From Linnemannia elongata (Eukaryota > Mortierellomycota > Mortierellomycetes > Mortierellales > Mortierellaceae), in the NCBI GenBank assembly GCA_036320915.1, contig JAXBDG010000003.1, forward strand, positions 2,914,001 through 2,978,000: a stretch of 64,000 nt of DNA, given 5' to 3'. How positions within the stretch are numbered: the stretch's first letter is position 1; the number at the start of each line of letters is the position of its first letter. This document shows positions 31,785-42,366 of the stretch, piece after piece. The position numbers and the translations under genes are program-made. The notes under the pieces are model-generated. The model made no database searches and had not been told where the DNA came from. It was given only the letters and a program-made list of their open reading frames with translations.

Positions 31785-33471
31785 ACAGGTTAAGAACGAG
31801 CGTGATAGGGTTGATGGCAAAGACAGTGATGATTGAATCACAAGGTACTAATAACAAAGGAGGAATGGCTAAAACGAGGTTGGGAAGAAAGGGACGAAAT
31901 AAAGAGGATGAGTAAGACAACAGTGAAGTTATGAAGTAATATGTGAGGTGAATAGCGATGTGAAGGAGGGCAAACACTAATTTTTTACATCAAGTGCTCT
32001 CGAATGGGCAAGCATGACACTTAGTTCATGTACTTCATACGATTCAACTTCTTCGACGAAGGCCCCATTCTTCCACTTAGGGCATTATAATCTACGTCAA
32101 TGAACTCGACCAAAGCATTGCAGAATTGCCACGAAGAAGCCACTATCCTTCCGAGACAACAGCTTACCGTGGCATACAGCTAACAAACGGAGGTGGAGGT
32201 CAGGAGGGACAATGTGGTAGTATGAGGTGAAAATGAATGAATAAGGGTGCGATGAAGTTGAGGCGAAGAGAAGGCGAAAGAGTGGGAATTGATGATAGTA
32301 TGTGTGAGGATGACGAGAAGGAGTGAGAATGGTGGCAACAGCGAGCGATATGAGCGAGAGTGGAAGCAACAAAGGAGAAGGCGGCAAGAGTGCAATAGAG
32401 GTGATGAGAGAAAGAGTGAAAGAGAAAAGTTTCAGTGCAGAACTTTTTGACTGGACTTCTATACTGTGTCGACTTTCCGCCACCGCTCTCAAAATTCAAA
32501 ACTGCTCGCTTCGCCCCCAACATTCAGATTACCACGAAAGCAGTGTCATTAATGTCCCAAAATAAATATTCAGGTTTGCAAGCTGGAGCCAGTGGTGCTT
32601 TTAAGCATTGACTTTCCGCCACCGCTCACAAAATTCAACAGGTACCATTGAATTTATACATCAAAGCTGTCGATAATTTAAACTAAGAGCGGGACAGAGC
32701 TGACCTTCTCTCAAGGCAAGACTAGGGCAAGGGATACGAACAAAGGATAGTGGAAGCAGAGGTAAGGAGGTGACTTCAAGGTGTTGACAGAGAGGGTTGC
32801 TGGCGGGAACCAATAACGTTTCTACTGCATCAACATTACGCCACCGCTTTCAATATTCAAAAACTGCTCGCACCGCCCCCAGCAGCAGCGACCATTCACT
32901 TTACTCAAGAGAGCAGTCTCTCGTCCGATGTTTTCTATATGAGCATATGCCCTAGGGAGTGCTCACACCAGGGATAACTAGCTTGAGGCAGCCAGGCGTT
33001 CATAGCAACGTCACTTTTGATTCTTCGATGTCGGCTCTTTCAATCCTTGCTTCAGCAGGAATTCGCGGACGCGTTGTTGATACTTTGTTTACTTGTCAAA
33101 ATTAAAATGCCGTTTAACGGGTTGTTTTAAAATCTGCTCGGCACTTACCAAACGCTGTGTGCGCCATGCTCGTTAATTTCCCTTCAATTGCAAGTTACTT
33201 CCGATTCACCCATCGAGGAATCGCTCTACGTTTGCAAGGTATTATCGAGTCGACCTGCCAAAGATTTTCCATGTAAGCGACCTTGTCCATTCACTAGTCC
33301 CTCGTCCAGGCACCACACACCCTCTGCCCGATTTTCTTTTCTTTGACTTTTCTGTGCCTGTGCCGCATGCCTACGCTCTAGGCGTAAATGACTTAGAGGG
33401 AGGACCTTTTCTTCTTAGCTTGGCTCCTGTCCCTCTTCGTTCCTTCCTTTGTCCTGTTTTTCTGGAGGTGT

Positions 33472-33510
<39 letters not shown>
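31785..33510. other. Intergenic region with three copies of a short GC-box repeat and a T39 run
   Basis: Three diverged copies of a roughly 40-bp element lie at 32471-32509, 32610-32638 and 32832-32871 (core CGCCACCGCT, then CAAAATTCAA and AACTGCTCGC). A T39 run occupies 33474-33512 at the left edge of the BCS1 duplication. No supported gene. Confidence 0.6.
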
Positions 33511-33513
<3 letters not shown>

Positions 33514-33519
33514 GATGGT

Positions 33520-33995
33520 ACTTTTTGACGCCAGCGGGCTGTAAAAACCCATTTCATATGTTTTGTACAGTCCTCGGCTTCTACACCTTGTAAATTTTTT
33601 ACAATTTTATTTTTTTACTTTTCCCTTGTCAAACCATACGAAAATCCTGAGGTGTACGTCTATTTCAAGTGTCATCTGATTTTAGTACAGAGGAAGGGCC
33701 AATGAGGAGAGTACCAAGTGGAAAAGCGGAAAGGTGAAGGGAAGGTAGAAAGGGAAAGGAGAGTGTGGAAAGGCTAGGGAATGCAAAAAGTAGGATCCTT
33801 GAGGATATGTGCGATGAAAGTTGGTGTGAGGCTTACCCATATACGCAAACCATGTTGTTTTGCTTTTACAAAAACATCTCTGACATTTTTACAGAAAAAT
33901 CTACACGGTGCAGAAGCCGGTGGCTGTCAGAAACATATGAAATGGATTTTTACAGTCCGCACGGGACCGCAAATCGGAATGTACGGCACCAGACT
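33520..33995. mobile_element. Foldback/MITE-like element upstream of the BCS1 gene (left end damaged)
   Basis: The left arm CTGTAAAAACCCATTTCATA, then TCCTCGGCTTCTACACCTTG, is the inverse of the right arm (GTGCAGAAGCCGGTGGCTGT, then CATATGAAATGGATTTTTAC). The arms are about 80 bases with mismatches. In the second copy (42367-42925) the arms extend to GGTGCCGTAC / GTACGGCACC, and this outer part of the left arm is missing here. No coding capacity. Confidence 0.75.
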
Positions 33996-34543
33996 GCAAG
34001 GAATATAATCCTGTTTTTTTCTCTTTTTTTGGATGGACGAGCTGCGGCTTGAAAGTTGCCATTTGCCGTTAAGAATTTTCCTCTCAAACCTTGTTTGTGG
34101 AAGGAGAGGCCTATAGCTTTGGAGTGCGTTCTTAGAAAAGGCAATGAGTAATGGAAGTGTTAGCATCAGAATGGATGGTCTCTTGACGTTCAAAATCATC
34201 TCACGAATGGTTCTTTGACTAGGATGCCTGTCGAAGGTTTTACAAGGGGAATATGGAGCAAGACACCAATGCCCTACCATTATCGAGTCCCGGCAGCCTT
34301 CCTATTCACTTCATTCAACCTGATCTGGCTACTCCGTGAGTGACACCGAGGTATCATTGTGGTATCGTTAAACACAGGCAAGCAAAACACAACCATCGAG
34401 CTCGACAACTTATGCTGCTCCTCCGTTGCTTCACCCTCCCCGTCATTAATGCCCCCAGTGATCACAGAAAGATCAAAGTGGTGGCGCCGAGGTCCATTGT
34501 GAAAACTATAAATTCTACGCCACCGCGCCACCAGTTTGGTAAT

Positions 34544-34563
34544 CGCGGCATATAAATACCGCG
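34544..34563 (+). promoter_or_regulatory. TATA box of the BCS1-like gene, flanked by CGCGG/CCGCG
   Basis: The sequence CGCGGCATATAAATACCGCG has a TATA box bracketed by inverted CGCGG/CCGCG. It lies about 130 bases upstream of the ATG at 34691. The same element is at 43465-43484 in the duplicate. Confidence 0.65.
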
Positions 34564-34690
34564 TCTTGCTGACTCTCTTTGCTCATTAATCCATCTTCCA
34601 TTTAAAGTCCTCTCCTTACACTCCATACACGCTCTCTCTGACTCCCATCTTTGCGCGACTCCTCTGGGTCCTTCTGTCCTCGTCGATAGC

Positions 34691-36808
34691 ATGGATATGC
34701 TCATGATGAAAACAGGCACGCTGCTCAACAGCGCTGCCGATGTCTTCGATCAGGTCGTTTTGGCGGCCTCACAGTTCGAGTCCACGCTCTCTCCTGCCGC
34801 CATGAGCGTCGTCAAAGGATGTACGTTTTTTTGTTCCCCTGCTCACCAGAACACGTACATGCAAATTCTTTTGTAGTCCTACTCACACGTTTATCGCTTG
34901 ACTCTAGTCATGGGGAATGATGTTCTGTCCGCTGGATTCTTCTTGATGATCATCGGCAGCTCCTACACATTCTTCAAGGACCTTATCATAGGCTACTACC
35001 GTGAGGTTCAGTCCTGGTTCTATGTGTCGATCGTGGTTCAGGAAGGAGACCAGTTATATAACTGGCTGTCAGGTAAGAAACGTAGCTCTGTCGGACTCAT
35101 CAGCAGAGGTGTACCTGAACTCACACACCTCTTGGTCTCATCTTCCTTCTCGTCTAGACTGGATTTCTGAGCGCCCTCTTACAAACTCTATACGTCATCT
35201 GGCTGCCAAGACTGTGTGGCCTGAGAACGACAAGGATCTGGACTACTTTGACGACGGCGAGGAGAAGCGACCTAAACTCGTGTACGCCCCCGGCTCAGGC
35301 ACGCATGTGCTCTATCACATGGGCTACAAGGTCAGCGTTTCGCGAAATACACCCGAGCAGGCAGCCTCGAGCGATGACGGCGAACAAAACCGATTTTTGA
35401 AGAAACAGATCACCATTTCCACCGTTGGCTGGGATATGCGCCTGCTCAAGACCGTTGTTCAGGACGCAATGGACAAGTCGTACAAGAAAAAGGCCGGCAA
35501 GACCACCATCTACTCTACGCAGCCCTATGATGACTACTGGTCCTATTCCGAAACCCGCGCCCCTCGTGCTTTCCACTCGGTCCTTCTTGCTAAGGGTCTC
35601 AAGGAAGAACTCCTGACAGGTAGGTCGTTTTTACATCCTTGCTCACAAGAACTCCTTCTCTCTCTCTCTCTCTCTCTGTATCTCTCTTTTGACGACAATG
35701 AGATATTGATGCTCATGTCGACTCATTGTTCTCCTGCTATATAGATATTACGATGTTCCGCAAGTCTGCTCGATGGTACCATGACCGCGGTATCCCATAC
35801 AGACGAGGATATCTGCTGCATGGACCTCCAGGAACAGGAAAGACCTCTTTCATTGTCGCTCTGGCTGGTCATCTCCGCATGAATGTCTGCATCGTCAACT
35901 TGGGTATTTCAGGATTCAATGACAAGCAGCTGAACAAACTTTTGAACAGCGCCCCTCGCAACAGTATCCTGCTTATGGAGGACGTGGATGCTGCTCTGAT
36001 CAAGCGTAAGGCTGGAAAGGACCAGGAAGGAGAGAACAATGTCACCTTGTCGGGCATCTTGAATTCTCTCGACGGAATCACAGCCCAGGAGGGCAGTGTT
36101 GTTTTCATGACTACCAACCATATCCAGAAACTTGCCCCTGCCTTGATCCGCCCTGGACGCTGTGACCGGAAATTGCTCTTTGACTATGCCGACGAACACC
36201 AGATCCGGGGTATGTGCCTCAAGTTCCTCCTCAGCCGATCAGCTACTGGCCAACTCACCAGAGATCGCCTCCCCAAAGGTGAAACCCCCTCGGACGAGGT
36301 CGATCCTGAGGAGCAGGCCCGCATGGACGCTTACGATGCTCATGTTCATGAGGTGACTGAGCAGATTTGTCAAAAGATCACCAAACAGGACGCCGTAACG
36401 ACCGCTCAGCTACAGGCGTTCTTCATGCTTCACCGTGAGAGCCCTGATACAATTGTGGACGCTATCCCCGACTTTCTGGAAGAGCTCGCACGTGAGCGTG
36501 AGGCCCTGTCGACCAAAAAGCGACTGCGGCGTCAACGAGAAGACAAGATAAAGGCTAAAAAGGAGGCTGAAAAGAAGGCAGAAAAGGAGGCCAAGATTGC
36601 GGCGGGAGAGACGGTAGAGATCAGTGGGGACGAAGATGAAGAGGGTGAAGAAGCTGCATCGGAATGTCACTCGGATTCGGATTATTATGAGAAAGCCGAG
36701 GGCAGCAGTCCGTCGGTTTATAGCGCAAGGGAGGTCAATGGTGGATTAGGGCGACGGCGCACAACTCGGGCACCGAGAAGAGTGGCTGCTTCATCATGGG
36801 CAGCCTAG
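34691..36808 (+). CDS. BCS1-type AAA ATPase, membrane-anchored
   Basis: Exons: 34691-34820, 34908-35072, 35158-35619 and 35745-36808, 606 residues. One N-terminal transmembrane segment (SAGFFLMIIGSSYTFFK, about 47-65) leads into a BCS1 N-terminal domain (WFYVSI, YWSYSETRAPRAFHSVLL) and an AAA domain with Walker A GPPGTGKTS (about 279-287), Walker B ILLMEDVDAA (about 326), sensor FMTTNH and arginine-finger region RPGRCDRKL. The C-terminus has a charged coiled coil (KKEAEKKAEKEAK) and an acidic tail not found in canonical BCS1. Canonical BCS1 translocates the folded Rieske protein across the mitochondrial inner membrane. The extra tail and the family's known fungal expansion suggest this is a BCS1-like paralogue, not the housekeeping gene. 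Its promoter and 5' exons are duplicated at 42-44 kb. Confidence 0.9.
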
Positions 36809-38384
36809 AGAGTCTGCATAGAAGTTAACACCATAGCCACAACAATACATTTGCATTCTTCACTTTCAAATGTTCCCTATCGACAATTAACGTCTATTAA
36901 CGGAAGAAAGAGCACACACGATCCGGATCTTCAACGATCTACTCCGAGCAACTGCAGTGTATGAGCAGATATGTGCGATGGTGCGATAGTGCGTACGGGT
37001 TAGAAAGGAGAAAAAGTGCATACGGTCAGGACTTTCCAATGTTTGATAGGGCTGGTTCTCCGAGACAATACAAATGCATTACACCGCTCATAACTTCATT
37101 CAATCTCTGGACGCACATTGCACTCTCTGGTGGTCCGGAGAGTACGCTTGTTTGAGTACCTGTGAACATCTCAATTCTCTAGGCGTTTGCAATCGGGAGA
37201 ATTGGATATGAACAATCGCGACTCTTTCGTCAGAAGAGGAGAGTCGCTTGAAATGCAGGTGCAGTTGGACAAAGAGCTGGCAATGAACAATCAAAAAACA
37301 ATGTCGCTCTGAACGGTTGACTGCCACAAGCCACTTAATGTGGCTTCGACGTGGCTTAAATTATGCTACGTACCTTTCAAGAATATTGATGTCGCGGCTG
37401 GCTAGCGTACTGCTACGCTTTTGCGTAGAACTGGTATCATAATCACACCATGCCTCGAGAGCAACAGCAAACTGCTTACGTCTTTGACCCCCGCCTATCT
37501 CTTCCAGTTCTTTCCTCCTTTCGCTCTCACTCTGCCCTTGATCCCTCCCTTATTTTTCGTGGTGCCCCTCTCTGCCCTTGATCCCTCTTGCTTTTTTGCA
37601 TTTCTCCTCATTTTTTTGATTTTTTCCCTGTCTGCCTTTGATCCCTCCTTATTTTTCGTGGTGCCCTCTCTTTCTGCTCTTGATCCCTCCTTCCTTTTTC
37701 TTGGTGCTTTCCCTCTTTGCCTTTATACCCTCCTTGATTTTTCTGCTGCCTTTATTCTCTCTTAATCTTTCTACTTTTTCCATCTTTTGGACCCTACTCA
37801 TCTCTTACATGTCTCTCCTGTTGAGGAACAAAATGAAGGCTAACATGTATTCTGTCCGAATGAGATAGGAAGAGCCAACAATAGCAACGTCGCCTTGAAC
37901 GCTTGATTGCTCCTATACATTGATTCTCCTTTCTCTGACTTTTCCCGTACCTTGATTTTCTAGCCCCTTGATTTTCTTTCTTGGTATATATAGGCTCGCT
38001 TCCCTTCACACCTTACTTCGTCCTCAATTAACGATCCCTTCTGAGTCATCCTTTTCTTCATCCCCACTGCTTTCCACTTACCCTCCCCAGCATCTGGCCA
38101 CAAGTTATCGCCCCACTTTTTCCTTCCCATCGCTTCGGTTTCTTTATACTAGTGTTATTGCCGCGTCCACGTCAACAGAGCATCTACCTGCAAGATCCAT
38201 TTCTGACGCCATCGTTGCAAATATTTGACGCACGACATTCGAATTATCATATCATTCTGTCTATTATACTATTCTTTCAGCTCTTTACCTCAAGGTAACA
38301 ACCCTATCCTCTTCCTCTAGTTCTCTGTGTGTAACAATCTTTGTTGTCTCTCACACTCTTACCTCCGTATGTTTTATAAATTAG
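36809..38384. other. Intergenic region with a pyrimidine repeat and the promoter of the Cys-rich peptide gene
   Basis: A T/C-rich degenerate repeat fills about 37495-37770 (listed separately). A TATATATAG box at about 37985-37993 and a likely 5'-UTR intron (donor CAAGGTAACAAC near 38295, acceptor ATTAG immediately before the ATG) belong to the gene at 38385. Confidence 0.55.
37530..37770. repeat. Degenerate pyrimidine-rich minisatellite
   Basis: About five imperfect units around CTGCCCTTGATCCCTCCTTA, then TTTTTCGTGGTGCCC. The CCTTTGATCCCTCC core resembles the TTTGACCCTTTGGCGTCC core of the 9-kb array, so both may derive from one type of sequence. Confidence 0.65.
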
Positions 38385-38681
38385 ATGCCTCATTTTATTT
38401 TTGGGATTATATTCTTTGTTTCCATCTTGGCTTGTGTGACATCTCAACCTAACGTACCTTGCCCAGGAAGCAACTGCTATCGTGACAGCATCAAGCCGTA
38501 TTGCAGACCTGGTCAGAGTTGTCCGCAGTTAAAAATGTCAGTTACAGCATGTCCATGGTCATTCGACAAAACTCCCCCACCAGGCTGTAAACTAAGATGT
38601 AAGCCATGCAACGCTGAAGTGTGTACAATTGTCTGCCAGTATGAGATTGCATGTAACTCCGGGCCATGTTTTCTCGATTAA
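38385..38681 (+). CDS. Small secreted 12-cysteine peptide
   Basis: 98 residues, one coding exon. A signal peptide (about 1-20, MPHFIFGIIFFVSILACVTS) is followed by a mature part of about 78 residues with 12 cysteines (CPGSNC, PYC, SCPQ, TACPW, PGCKLRCKPC, EVCTIVC, IAC, GPC), an even number compatible with six disulfides. No known domain is recognised. The ATG directly follows a splice-acceptor-like TTATAAATTAG, suggesting a 5'-UTR intron; a TATATATAG box lies about 400 bases upstream. Size, signal and Cys content are those of effector-like or antimicrobial secreted peptides, but the function is not shown. Confidence 0.8.
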   Translation: MPHFIFGIIFFVSILACVTSQPNVPCPGSNCYRDSIKPYCRPGQSCPQLKMSVTACPWSFDKTPPPGCKLRCKPCNAEVCTIVCQYEIACNSGPCFLD

Positions 38682-41058
38682 TTCACTTGACATTTAGCCC
38701 TTGAGCGGAGCATTCAGCCTTTAATAATAAATCCAAGTTCTAAAAACGTTATATTGGTGCAAGCATATGCCATGATAACGACCGGTTTCTTGACTCTTGG
38801 GCCTTTTGTGTATTGTACATGTACAACTCTTTTGTTATTCTTAAGAAACTACTAATGCTAGGATGTCACAGTTCACCTACAAGGAGGAGAGGAAGAAAGA
38901 TTCCAATGATCACCTAGAGTTTTTTTCCTGTGTGGGTCCCAAATGTCTCTTTCTCTGCCGTCCTTAGATTTCGCTTCCACACTCACTTTCTTTCCCTCCC
39001 CTTGAAAGTTTTATTCCTTTCACCTCCCCTTAGATTTATTTTTTTATTCCTTGCACCTCATCTTTCTTCTGCCCCTCCCCTCCTATCTTGTTTTGTTTCT
39101 CTGTGCACCTATATTTTTTGTCAAATTGCTTTACAGTACGTCATTTTGACAATTCTAGCGTTTAACGTCCTGATGGGAGACGCATACCCATCAAGAGCAC
39201 CAGGCTTACTTACAATTTCCCATTTCTGGTCTTTTCTATTCCTACCTTTTTATCAATCGTGTTTATCCTATCCATCGATCTACTCAGCTTCCATCCTCCT
39301 TATTGTTATCACTCCATTGATCACATCCCTCTTCATTTTCATTTTTTTGTAACAGCAACCCCTAGATCTTTACGATATACACATTTAATCACTGTGTCCC
39401 TTGATCTTTCCTTCGCAAAGAGGAGAAACATCTCCCTGATTTGGTTTCTCTCAACAACCCAAATGACCAATCGATTTGACTCGCCTCTTCTAACCCACTT
39501 CCCATATATATAAAAGGCAGAATACTGCGTTTCTCATGTGTTCAACTCATCCTTAAATACAATGGTGTTAGCCGTTACCTTTGTGGCCAGGCGGCTGGTC
39601 TTTTTGCTATCCTTTGAATGCAGAAATGCTATGGTTGTTGTTGTACTGAAAGGAGAGTGCTTGATTTCGACGAGATTAGATAGCAACTGAAAAAGAAGGG
39701 AAGATGAGTAAACTGGGGCTTCGTAAGGCAAGATAGGCATAGTGAGTGCTGTTCATTTTACTAGCCAAGCAATGCGCTCTTACTAGAGAGACAGCTATCA
39801 GCTTATTTTTGTTTACTTTTTTGTTCCTTGCTTGCTAATCAGTTGATGGTGTGGTTTGGCTGTGTAGTTTGGCTGTGTAGTTTGGCTTGGAGATGAAATA
39901 TTGGGCATTTCACATAAAATGTTTTGTTTTGGCCACTAAACCCCGATTAGCCAGCTATTCAGGACAACATTTTTGTTCCACACCCATGCAAACCCCGCTC
40001 GCAGCTGGATTAGTGGTTAATTTTTTACATCATTTTCGTTGAAAGGCACAATAGGTTTATATTAAGACTAGAATGGTGCCCGCGGCTTCGCTCGCGGTTT
40101 CATCTTTTTTTTTGCATGGCGATCGACCACGGCTTCGCCGCGTCCAATCACCATTTTTCCCCATCCCATTACTTTCAAAGAGACTCTAAGACCCCACAAT
40201 TCCATTTTTTTATTATGTCTTGAAGCACGCCAAGTCACCGCCTCTCTGGTGTAAAAAATTGGACTCTTCACCCTTCAATCTTCACTCGTCCTCCCTGGTG
40301 CTACAGTGCTGTACACATACGAATGAGATGACAGGCGTAGCTATCGTTTGGGTTCTGGGTCTTCACTTGATCGACATGTCAACTGGGCAGAAGTTCCCAC
40401 AATACCTTTATTTGCGGGTTCCCTGGGTGTCAACATGGAAAGCTGAGTTCCTATGCCACATGGGTATTCTTTCTCTGCTACCTTCACTGCCCTTTTTTCA
40501 TCTTCCTTTGTTCATATTCATACCGTTTACCTTTTCATGCCTGCTTCACGCAATCGTCGACATTTCATCACCCTACGCCCCCTGCTTCTTGTGTAGAAAG
40601 GATGAGTGCTGCACATGTGTGTTTGTATCTCGTCTAATATTGGTCCCCTTTCCTTTTTTTGAATTTTTCTTGCATTGATACCCTTCGCTCTTTCCTTTCA
40701 AAATTTACTTCAAATGGTCCTTCCTTGGATTTTTTTACACCAAGTAAAAAATAGATATGTTCATTCACGGGCAGCGTCGACTCGTTGACCTTTGGTGATC
40801 GTTTCCACGGCACCTGGTGCACCTAATAATAGAGGAAGAGGAGGAGGACGAAGAAGCGATTGCATTGGGTGTGGTGATAGCTCTATTGATATGAGGCGAG
40901 GAAGGAGAGGAGGGAATGATGACAGTATATTTTGAGGCGGCTGCACGCCAGGTGAGGGTAAGAAGAACACGGCGGGTGGAAGGCATGCTGACTGGTGAGA
41001 TATGAATATGAAAATTGAAGTTGTGGCAGATGTAAGGTTGTAGTTGAGGAAATAGGGC

Positions 41059-41089
<31 letters not shown>

Positions 41090-41457
41090 AAAAAATCTAA
41101 GAAAAATCCTAGCCGCGAGACGTTTTAAAGGCGTTAGAGGAGGAAATAATGTTGCTGGAAGATTCTAGAGTATATGTACTCTTAGTTAGCGCTTTGCTTG
41201 GTCGCTTTGCTTTCTAGGAGACATGCACTTTTGCTTAGTTAACACCAAGGGAAGGTTTTGGAAATTTAGTGGCGTTCGTCAGTTGCACGCCCACAGCAAT
41301 TGATACAGTAAAATCATGTGATTTACGAACGATTGATTGAATGTGACTGCGAACTATATCAGGTGATCACAGTAACTCAGGTGACCACTACAGTCGCTTT
41401 GTAATATTAGAAGACATCATTTAAAAAATCAACAAAAGCTTGAGAGTCAAGGATGAT
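38682..41457. other. Long intergenic region
   Basis: T/C-rich sequence at 38935-39080, a triple TGTAGTTTGGCTG-like repeat at 39850-39890, GC-rich hairpin motifs at 40079-40150, and an A28 run at 41059-41086. Only one weak small frame is noted (40765-40986). Confidence 0.5.
40765..40986 (-). CDS. Possible short protein with mitochondrial-presequence-like N-terminus (doubtful)
   Basis: 73 codons beginning MPSTRRVLLTLTWRAAASKY, an Arg-rich, acid-free amphipathic start like a mitochondrial presequence, then a Ser run. Downstream, another frame continues GAPGAVETITKGQRVDAARE after an acceptor-like TATTATTAG, so a spliced gene is possible. There is no recognised domain and the frame could be chance. 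It lies next to an A28 tract. Confidence 0.25.
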   Translation of the reverse strand: MPSTRRVLLTLTWRAAASKYTVIIPSSPSSPHINRAITTPNAIASSSSSSSSIIRCTRCRGNDHQRSTSRRCP

Positions 41458-41735
41458 TAGGGGTCGTCAAACCACGGTCAAATCAAAAATATATCCGTCG
41501 CACATTTGCGTATTTGACATCGCTTTGTCAACTGCGCAGACCTCCTTTTACGAAAATGAGTACGCACAAACCTACGACCCTCGGCGTATTTCACAAAAAC
41601 ACGTTGCGTGTTTGGCAATGGCAACAAACTCCTAACGGAATAAAAATAAACTCGCGCATTTTTCAAAGAGGGAGTCAAACACCACCTCACCTTCTTTTCT
41701 TGCCACCAATTGAACATACCCTCATCAACTTCACC

Positions 41736-41873
41736 ATGGCTGCTGCCAAGAACAACAAGCCCAAATCCAAGTCCTCGTTGGCGATTAGAAATATTGGGCA
41801 TGGTTTATGGTTGTATGATATAGAGGGCAAGAAAGAGGAGAGACGACAAGAGGGCAAGAGGAGAGACGAGTAA
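41736..41873 (+). CDS. 45-codon frame inside the TIR element (doubtful)
   Basis: Opens with TTCACCATGGCTGCTGCCAAG, a strong eukaryotic start context, and reads MAAAKNNKPKSKSSLAIRNI, ending EERRQEGKRRDE. It is basic and hydrophilic. It may be the captured first exon of a host gene carried by the element, or chance. No family recognised. Confidence 0.25.
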   Translation: MAAAKNNKPKSKSSLAIRNIGHGLWLYDIEGKKEERRQEGKRRDE

Positions 41874-42001
41874 GAAAGAACAATGGTAATAACGCACAAG
41901 AAGTAGTGGACAGAATGGAAAAAAAAAAGAAATCAACGTTTGTGTGAAAAAAGAAAATCCCTAAAAACGTCTCAAAAAGAGGCCCTACCGTCCACTCATT
42001 T

Positions 42002-42158
42002 GGGGGTTTCAAACCTTGACATTTGATGGCGTGTAACCAAATGCGCCGTCAACCAAATCCGCCATCAAAATACGTCTGCTTGAGGGCTGATGTATTTCAA
42101 ATACGCCATTGAAATACGCTTCGATTTGAATTGAACGATGTCAAAGTTTGAAACCCCC
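42002..42158. mobile_element. Nested 157-bp inverted-repeat element (MITE-like)
   Basis: The left end GGGGGTTTCAAACCTTGACA (42002-42021) and the right end TGTCAAAGTTTGAAACCCCC (42139-42158) are inverse with one mismatch. The ends resemble those of the host element (GGGG-T-x-x-TCAAACC), so the two are probably related families. The interior carries AAATACG and GCGCCGTC motifs. Confidence 0.75.
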
Positions 42159-42366
42159 TATTCGATGCGCAAAAGAAATACGAAAATACGTATCCCCCAT
42201 ATGCGTGTATTGAAATACGCTCAGTCCCTTTTCACGCCGCTCGACATGAGGTTTGACGACCCCTATTGTTCCTGCCTTCAACCTGTCCCCTGTCCTACTA
42301 CTCCATAGCTTACCCGGTAGGAACCTGGTAACTTTTTTTTTTTTTTTCTCTTGGATGATGATTTTT

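Larger units (their letters stand above)
33511..35207 (+). repeat. Segmental duplication copy 1: BCS1 promoter and 5' exons
   Basis: Collinear with 42351-44121. The left part (33511-33830) differs by indels. From about 33830 to the end of exon 1 (34820) I count only a handful of base differences in about 1 kb. Intron 1 is clearly more diverged. Exon 2 and the first 50 bases of exon 3 are again highly similar, and similarity stops abruptly after the codons for NSIRHL. Confidence 0.95.
41458..42265. mobile_element. 808-bp element with 16-bp perfect terminal inverted repeats
   Basis: The left end TAGGGGTCGTCAAACC (41458-41473) is the exact inverse of the right end GGTTTGACGACCCCTA (42250-42265). 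The outermost TA on both sides could be a TA target duplication, as for Tc1/mariner-type insertions. The interior has no transposase. It contains one short frame with a good start context (41736-41873), many CGTATTT/AAATACG motifs and a nested smaller inverted-repeat element. It is best described as a non-autonomous DNA transposon. Confidence 0.8.

Noticed and set aside
33927..34280. 117-codon minus-strand frame, with a near-identical counterpart at 42848-43120
   Set aside because: The counterpart is conserved only because the whole promoter segment is a recent duplication. It overlaps the foldback element and has no recognisable features.
37335..37360. GGCTTCGACGTGGCTTA shared with the signal-peptide region at about 7870
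   Set aside because: A single 17-base match in 64 kb without flanking similarity is compatible with chance.
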